A stretch of 55,466 bases of DNA, taken from assembly GCA_945788625.1 (NCBI GenBank), contig CALZMQ010000023.1, positions 1-55,466 of the forward strand, in the 5' to 3' direction. How positions within the stretch are numbered: position 1 is the first letter of the stretch; every line of letters starts with the position of its first letter. A program made the translations under genes and the position numbers. Below the pieces are notes generated by a model, which was given only the letters and a program-made list of their open reading frames with translations, was not told where the DNA came from and searched no databases. This DNA comes from an uncultured Woeseiaceae bacterium (lineage in GTDB: Bacteria; Pseudomonadota; Gammaproteobacteria; Steroidobacterales; Woeseiaceae). This document shows positions 50,785 through 55,466 of this stretch, one piece after another.

Positions 50785-51807
50785 ATGCCTGCTGCGAACG
50801 GATTACACGATATATACAGAAGCCCACAAACCCGCGAAAACACCAGCCGGACCGGGATCCACCTGGCGCCGATTCTTCTTCTCACGCTTGCATTATCGAT
50901 GACGGGATGCGCCAGTATTGATTTGCCGGCCACAAGCAGTCACGACGTGCTTGTATACGACATCAACGCGGTTGAACGCGCTGAGAAACTCGCCGTGGTT
51001 GTGCCCGGCGCGCTGGCGTCGATCGGTATTTTCGATCCGATTGCCGAGTGGGATCAGCACGGCTACGCGCTCGTTTACTACCGCTTCCCCGGGCTCGATG
51101 GCCTGCCCCTCGATCATCGGCTGGACATCGACGTGGCCGCGACAACCGTTGCGAACTTCCTGAATGCCCACCCGGACAAACCGGCGAGGTTGCTCGGCTA
51201 CTCCACCGGAGCGCCAATCGTTCTCGTCGCCAGCACAATGCTGCAGTCGAGTGACGTGAAAACAGCAGCCATGTCTCCGGCAGTACCGCGAGGCGGCGGT
51301 TTTCCTACGATGTGCAGAACGAGCCGGGACGTTTTCCTTGCCGGGCTCCGGGCATGGTCATGGCGACCTGAAAAAGTCTGGCCCGAGTATTATCGAACCC
51401 TCCTTTTCGGTCGCGCCGGGAGAACGGACAAGGCACTTCGTCCTACAATCGACAAGTTAGTCGAACAAGATCGAGAAAACATTATCATCCCGAACAGGTC
51501 GCTCGGTGCCGCGCATTCGGATGGGCTGAGGGAATGGGAGCCGTCGCCCGACCTCAATCTCGACGCGCAGCGCGTGCGCTTCTATTTCGGTGACAACGAC
51601 CCTGTGTTTTCGCAGAAACAGACGCAGAAGTTCGCGCAACAAATCGGCATAACCGATCTGGTTTCATACGGGACGCATGGGCATCTGCTCTTCATCACTC
51701 ACCCTGAAGTGTTCTCGGATATCCTAGCCTTCTTCGAGGAGCCCGATCGGCAAGCACCCGTCGACGCCTCAATCCGAGAACAACCTGCGAAGCAATTCGA
51801 CCATTGA
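50785..51807 (+). CDS. Alpha/beta hydrolase lipoprotein
   Basis: 340 residues from ATG 50785. TTG 50734 is an upstream alternative inside the repeat-flanking DNA. After ~27 residues a signal sequence (LAPILLLTLALSMTGCAS) ends in a lipobox. The nucleophile elbow GYSTGAP (GxSxG) sits after a Lys/Arg-poor strand, and a C-terminal YGTHGHLLF supplies the likely catalytic His. The Asp may be in YFGDNDPVF. The overall plan is a serine hydrolase acting on an ester or amide outside the cytoplasm. The 3' end overlaps the convergent membrane gene by 39 bp. Confidence 0.75.
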   Translation: MPAANGLHDIYRSPQTRENTSRTGIHLAPILLLTLALSMTGCASIDLPATSSHDVLVYDINAVERAEKLAVVVPGALASIGIFDPIAEWDQHGYALVYYRFPGLDGLPLDHRLDIDVAATTVANFLNAHPDKPARLLGYSTGAPIVLVASTMLQSSDVKTAAMSPAVPRGGGFPTMCRTSRDVFLAGLRAWSWRPEKVWPEYYRTLLFGRAGRTDKALRPTIDKLVEQDRENIIIPNRSLGAAHSDGLREWEPSPDLNLDAQRVRFYFGDNDPVFSQKQTQKFAQQIGITDLVSYGTHGHLLFITHPEVFSDILAFFEEPDRQAPVDASIREQPAKQFDH

Positions 51808-52947
51808 TTCCGTATCGAGCAGAATCTTGCTCGCTATAGCCAACAAGACGATATCCAGGGCGGCCGACCCTCCCAGGATCCAGGACATGCGAATGTCTTT
51901 GTAAACCTCGGCGTCGTACTTTTGGCGTATCTTGAACAGATGGTACTGAATATAGTATCTCGGCATCGTCACCAGCCAGATTCCGACGAGCACGATGATG
52001 ATCACGGAAACGTCGTTCATAGCGCCAACGCTCGGCTCCCACATCTTCCAGGACGTCATATTGAGCACGATTGCGAGCACAAAGATCTTCGAGATCAACA
52101 CTTGCGTTGCGAATGGTGCGAACCATTTCTTGACGCGTTCTTCTTCAAGCCACTGACTGGCTGCTTCAGCGTCGTCTGAATCATAGACAGCCTGCAACCG
52201 CTTGGAGATGGCACCGGCTGTCTTGAACAGCCCAAAATGCGCAGTGCCGACGAATGCAACGAACAACAACAGCACGAAATTCAGCAACACATAATAATAG
52301 TGCGCCGCAAAGGCCCATTTCGTATCCAATGCCGTCCGCAACTCACCGATGTTTGCCCCCGCGTCGCAGGATCTCGGATTGAAATTCATATACCAGTGCT
52401 TCGGATAACACTGTATTTCGAGTGCATAACCGGAAATCCCGATTAGCACGAAGAACAGCGCGAAGAGGATCGCGAGGGCGCCGCCGAGTGCTGACGGACT
52501 GTAGGCGTCCGACAGGACTACATGGCGACCGAATTCCGATTCACTGAGAAGTTCACCCATTCTGTTTTCATAGACCAGGAAGAAACAGCCCGAGATACAG
52601 TAGGCCTCAACCAGAAAGACGTAGTTTACGAGATTCGCATAGTCACCGAAAAAGTACTGGAGACAGGTTGATTTCTCCGCGAAACACGACAGCAGGACCC
52701 CGGAATTTTCAGGTACCAAGACGCCATTCAGGTACGCGAAGAACGCTTGAACGACGAATGTGAGAAAGAAAACTATTGCATAGATAGTCATCCCGAAAGC
52801 GAGCGGGTTTTGTAAGGCCCGAACCCGGGCCGAGCGAAGAAATTCGGGAAAGAAGAACTTCGGAAACAAGGATAATGTGGCCCGCGTGCGCGGGGAGTTC
52901 TTGAGGCCTGCCGAGATAACGGAATTTAGGAATTGTCTGACATTCAT
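51769..52947 (-). CDS. Polytopic membrane protein, unknown function
   Basis: 392 residues from ATG 52947. The frame opens to 53034, but that part is Pro/Gly-rich and not helical. About six or seven hydrophobic segments: YAIVFFLTFVVQAFFAYL, YVFLVEAYCISGCFFLVY, LAILFALFFVLIGISGYAL, YYYVLLNFVLLLFVAFVG, LISKIFVLAIVLNM, VIIIVLVGIWLVTM and ALDIVLLAIASKIL. A loop with CYPKHWYMNFNPRSCDAG could hold a disulfide. No family recognised. It shares its last 39 bp with the convergent hydrolase gene. Confidence 0.65.
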   Translation of the reverse strand: MNVRQFLNSVISAGLKNSPRTRATLSLFPKFFFPEFLRSARVRALQNPLAFGMTIYAIVFFLTFVVQAFFAYLNGVLVPENSGVLLSCFAEKSTCLQYFFGDYANLVNYVFLVEAYCISGCFFLVYENRMGELLSESEFGRHVVLSDAYSPSALGGALAILFALFFVLIGISGYALEIQCYPKHWYMNFNPRSCDAGANIGELRTALDTKWAFAAHYYYVLLNFVLLLFVAFVGTAHFGLFKTAGAISKRLQAVYDSDDAEAASQWLEEERVKKWFAPFATQVLISKIFVLAIVLNMTSWKMWEPSVGAMNDVSVIIIVLVGIWLVTMPRYYIQYHLFKIRQKYDAEVYKDIRMSWILGGSAALDIVLLAIASKILLDTESMVELLRRLFSD

Positions 52948-53124
52948 CGTTATTGTCCTGCCCGGCCAAGGGACAGGAAATTCTATCGCGTCGGTGAGCC
53001 CCGGGGAATGGGAAGCGGGCGCCAATCCACGCACCAGGATATTGCGTCGTCAACCGGCGTGAGAATCAGCACCGGCGTCGGTTTTTGCAATGCCTGTGAG
53101 TCCGCCGGACTTGCCCGGCGGCTG

Positions 53125-53240
53125 CCGGGGGCGAATAATGTAGAGGCAGGCAGCGGAGACCGCACCAGGACGAGAGGCGACAAGCAGTGGTCAAGCGCGA
53201 GCATACCGAGAGACCCCCTCCGAATACGAGTAGCGACGCG
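53125..53240 (+). repeat. Repeat B, copy 2 (leader and start of the 53187 gene)
   Basis: Contains the 41-base identical stretch at 53165-53205 shared with copy 1, including a GAGAGG ribosome-site-like motif and GTG 53187. Similarity spans roughly 100 bp on both sides of the start codon. Confidence 0.8.
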
Positions 53241-53741
53241 GAGGGTAAGCCCCGTGCCCGAAAGACGGAGATCGTGGGCGCCAATCTGTGGTTGCCGACG
53301 GAAGAGTCGGGCGACACGACCGCCAGGCCCGATTGGCAGGACATGGGTCTTGTCGCGCCCAGCCTGTTGCCGCCGCCGCGACGGCTGCTCCGGCATTTCA
53401 CGACGCCCGGCCTCGAGAAGCCGTACCTGCACTTTCTGGAACACCGTATTCAACGCGACCCGCGAGACCTGCTGTCGCACGTGCGCCGGGTGATGTCGGA
53501 GCACGCACGGGGCGACGCCGAAGGAACCCACGGTGCATTGCTCGATCTTTTCCTGGTGCTGGGCCAACGCGGCCGCCCGCTACGACAGAGATTACTCGAC
53601 CTGGTTTCAGGGTGCCTGACCAAAGAGCAACGGCGTTTCTTTCACGATCGCCTCGAGTCCGGCGTGAAAACTTCCGACGTTACCGCGGAGGTGCCGCGGT
53701 CGCGTTTGTTGCAGCCGGTTGTCGGCGCGACCAATCACTAA
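53187..53741 (+). CDS. Soluble protein of unknown function behind repeat B
   Basis: 184 residues from GTG 53187. The N-terminal ~50 residues are charged and probably disordered (VKREHTERPPPNTSSDAEG). A helical part follows (YLHFLEHRIQRDPRDLLSHV; GALLDLFLVLGQRGRPLRQR), containing an 'R-x-P-L-R-x-R-L-L' motif, then a polar tail. No family recognised. A competing overlapping frame (53288-53887) is Arg/Ala/Pro-rich and less protein-like. Because its start region is duplicated at 50593, this gene may belong to a mobile or amplified family. Confidence 0.5.
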   Translation: MVKREHTERPPPNTSSDAEGKPRARKTEIVGANLWLPTEESGDTTARPDWQDMGLVAPSLLPPPRRLLRHFTTPGLEKPYLHFLEHRIQRDPRDLLSHVRRVMSEHARGDAEGTHGALLDLFLVLGQRGRPLRQRLLDLVSGCLTKEQRRFFHDRLESGVKTSDVTAEVPRSRLLQPVVGATNH

Positions 53742-53835
53742 CAGCCGCTGCTGTGGCATTCGCGATGAGCGACCTCCAACTGGCGGGCGATCCGTCCGAA
53801 GTGCGTGGGGAACCGGCCCCTCCACCTCTCGCAAC

Positions 53836-53866
53836 GAAAACCTCGGTTCGACCCCGGTTTTCGGGA
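53836..53866 (-). repeat. Dispersed repeat A, inverted copy
   Basis: The core occurs here on the minus strand (ACCTCGGTTCGACCC, plus-strand 53840-53854), 35 bp before the diguanylate cyclase start. The bases GATC and ACCGG just beside the core resemble copies 1 and 2. Confidence 0.55.
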
Positions 53867-53888
53867 TCGGGCATACTTTGTCACTGAG

Positions 53889-55175
53889 ATGAAAAAACTG
53901 GCCCCGACAACGAGTACTGACAACAGGCGCCTGTGGCAGCCCGATCTTGTCTATTCCATCCTGCTGCTGATCGGCGGGGTCGCCGCCATAGCTGTCTCGG
54001 CCGCTGACTCTGGCCTGCTTGCCGGCGAATACAGCTGGGGTACAGCCGGGTTCTTTCTCGTCTTCGGGCTATTCTCCATCGCGACCGGGTTCCCACATCC
54101 GATGTTTGGCCACGTGTCATTCGATCGCGTCGCGCAAGTCTGCAGCATCCTGGTCCTGGGGCCGGTGGATGCGGCCTGGGTCAACGGACTCGCGTCACTA
54201 ATTTATCCGTGGCACAGGCTGCGCCTTGGCGTGCCGTTGCGGACGGTCGTCATGGCCGCGTGTCATAACGCGGGGCTGATGGTATTCGTAATACTCGGAG
54301 GCGGCCTGCTGTACCAGTATCTTGGCGGGGCGGTGCCGGTTCGGGTACTCGATCTCAATGCCGGGTTGCTCCTGCTTGTCCTGATCATTGGCATGCAGGC
54401 CATTAACGATCTCGGCATGATGTTTATTCTCTACCTGCGACACAGCGATCCGCGCATGGTCTTCAACCGGTTTACGGCAATTGTCGAGTACGTGTCCGGG
54501 GCGGCCGGTGTTGTTCTGGCTATCGCTTTTACCAACCAGTCGCTGCCCTATTTCACGCTCCTGTTGCTTGTCTTTGCCGCCGGTATGCTTGTCATCATGC
54601 AGTACGCACTGATGCGCTACCGCCTCGAGATAATCGTCGAGGAACGTACGGAAGAGCTCAAGGTACAGGCGGAGAAATTTGAGCGACAAGCGACGCACGA
54701 CAAATTAACCCGACTTCCGAACCGCCGCTACGCCGATACCTATTTGGAGCAGCAGATCAACCTTGCGCAACGCACCGGTCGTACGGACTCGCTGGCGCTT
54801 GCCGATGTCGATCATTTCAAACGAATCAATGACGGTCACTCTCACGCGATCGGCGACAAGGTGCTCGTGCGAGTGGCCCAGGTCCTCAGCGAGGGCTGCC
54901 GAAATTCGGACTTCGTGGCGCGCTACGGGGGAGAGGAGTTTCTGCTGTACCTTCCGGACACGAGCGCCGACCGTGGGCTGCAGGTCTGCAGTCAATTACG
55001 AAGGGCAGTTCAGGATACTGACTGGTCGGACATCGTGACGGGTCTCAATGTGACCATCAGCTTTGGACTGGCGGAAACACGGGACTCCTCACGCGCAAGG
55101 ACCGTCATAAATGAGGCGGATAAACGCCTGTACCGCGCCAAACGCGAAGGTCGAAACCGCGTAGTCGCGGCATGA
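53889..55175 (+). CDS. Membrane-bound diguanylate cyclase (GGDEF)
   Basis: 428 residues from ATG 53889. The frame opens at 53805, but the extra residues come from repeat A. Seven or eight helices fill residues ~20-250 (LLLIGGVAAIAVSAADSG; LLLLVLIIGMQAINDLGM), an uncharacterised sensor region. A coiled-coil linker (IIVEERTEELKVQAEKFERQ) leads to the GGDEF domain: HDKLTRLPNRRYAD, LADVDHFKRIND and the active site RYGGEEF. An RNSD five residues before it is the RxxD product-inhibition site. It should make cyclic di-GMP from two GTP and be feedback-controlled. It controls lifestyle genes elsewhere. Confidence 0.9.
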   Translation: MKKLAPTTSTDNRRLWQPDLVYSILLLIGGVAAIAVSAADSGLLAGEYSWGTAGFFLVFGLFSIATGFPHPMFGHVSFDRVAQVCSILVLGPVDAAWVNGLASLIYPWHRLRLGVPLRTVVMAACHNAGLMVFVILGGGLLYQYLGGAVPVRVLDLNAGLLLLVLIIGMQAINDLGMMFILYLRHSDPRMVFNRFTAIVEYVSGAAGVVLAIAFTNQSLPYFTLLLLVFAAGMLVIMQYALMRYRLEIIVEERTEELKVQAEKFERQATHDKLTRLPNRRYADTYLEQQINLAQRTGRTDSLALADVDHFKRINDGHSHAIGDKVLVRVAQVLSEGCRNSDFVARYGGEEFLLYLPDTSADRGLQVCSQLRRAVQDTDWSDIVTGLNVTISFGLAETRDSSRARTVINEADKRLYRAKREGRNRVVAA

Positions 55176-55466
55176 GCCAGGTCACGAAGCCGGACGCTTC
55201 CCATAGGCTCTGCAGCCCGACGCGCGCGAACGCCGGTAGCCGTAGTCTGCGACCCGGTCTGGTCACCCAACGTCGATTCGACGGTATATCAACGGGATAG
55301 GGAGTGATTCCAGAAAAAGCCTGAGCGACACAATTCGGCTTTGTAAACATATTGTTAAATCAAACGCTTCCGTTGCACGCGAAAGTTTTTGTGAATAGTT
55401 GACCACATTCAAAAGCGACGCTATAAGCAATAGGTCAGGACAGGCGTACCTCTATAACAACAACAC
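55176..55466. other. Non-coding end of the window
   Basis: About 290 bp after the diguanylate cyclase. No convincing ORF, RNA gene or terminator. The last ~120 bp are AT-richer (AACATATTGTTAAATC), as upstream regions often are, so a gene may begin just beyond the window. Confidence 0.4.

Noticed and set aside
53288..53887. Alternative 199-codon ORF overlapping the 53187 gene
   Set aside because: Composition is Arg/Ala/Pro-rich with no start signal, and it runs into repeat A. The 53187 frame is more protein-like.

Overview
The window looks like a chromosomal segment of a GC-rich gammaproteobacterium. The best taxonomic hint is a ZapG/YhcB-type division protein (49961-50503, minus), a family typical of Gammaproteobacteria. 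No rRNA, tRNA, CRISPR array, intact insertion sequence or integrase was recognised. Genus cannot be fixed by eye.

Left part (1-14000) is mixed accessory and housekeeping content: the tail of an ABC-2 permease; a sorbosone-dehydrogenase-like propeller enzyme; a membrane-anchored AraC regulator; a membrane protein overlapping a fatty acid desaturase; a MacAB/DevBCA-like export cassette (ATPase, an FtsX-type permease split into two ORFs, HlyD adaptor); a sialidase-like lipoprotein; an orphan PAAR-like DUF4150 protein; and a minus-strand group holding a GDA1/CD39 apyrase-like lipoprotein, a small ORF and a TPR-methyltransferase.

The centre is the striking part. At 14018-18194 a trypsin-like protease and a small protein resembling its propeptide region (minus strand) diverge from an EACC1-like protein and a caspase-fold protease (plus strand). 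These are the kinds of components described for NTP-dependent bacterial conflict systems. Then, after about 350 bp, comes a nearly unbroken same-strand run at 18547-49352 (about 31 kb, 17 genes, mostly overlapping by 4-22 bp). In order it encodes: a Gly/Gln/Glu-repeat membrane protein, a MoxR ATPase, a DUF58 protein, two membrane proteins with von Willebrand factor A (vWA) MIDAS motifs, an unknown protein, a RavA-like MoxR ATPase, a protein in the ViaA position without a visible MIDAS, two coiled-coil proteins, a membrane protein, a 2621-residue single-pass protein that appears to be built of beta-propeller blades and ends in a peptidoglycan-binding-like domain, a secreted protein with a DDPPDDGGP repeat tail, a DUF1598 protein, a thermonuclease, a metzincin protease and a secreted coiled-coil protein. 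I read this as one envelope-spanning machine: two MoxR/vWA chaperone-like modules on the cytoplasmic side, a giant periplasmic propeller reaching the cell wall, and exported enzymes at the distal end. That reading is inference. The individual domain calls are seen in the sequence.

Right part (49353-55466): a decayed xanthine-dehydrogenase-type remnant, zapG, an alpha/beta hydrolase lipoprotein, a polytopic membrane protein, an unknown soluble protein and a diguanylate cyclase. Two dispersed non-coding repeat families cross the window: family A with core GGGTCGAACCGAGGT (four copies) and family B (two copies, at 50593 and 53125). Family B carries the leader and first codons of the 53187 gene.
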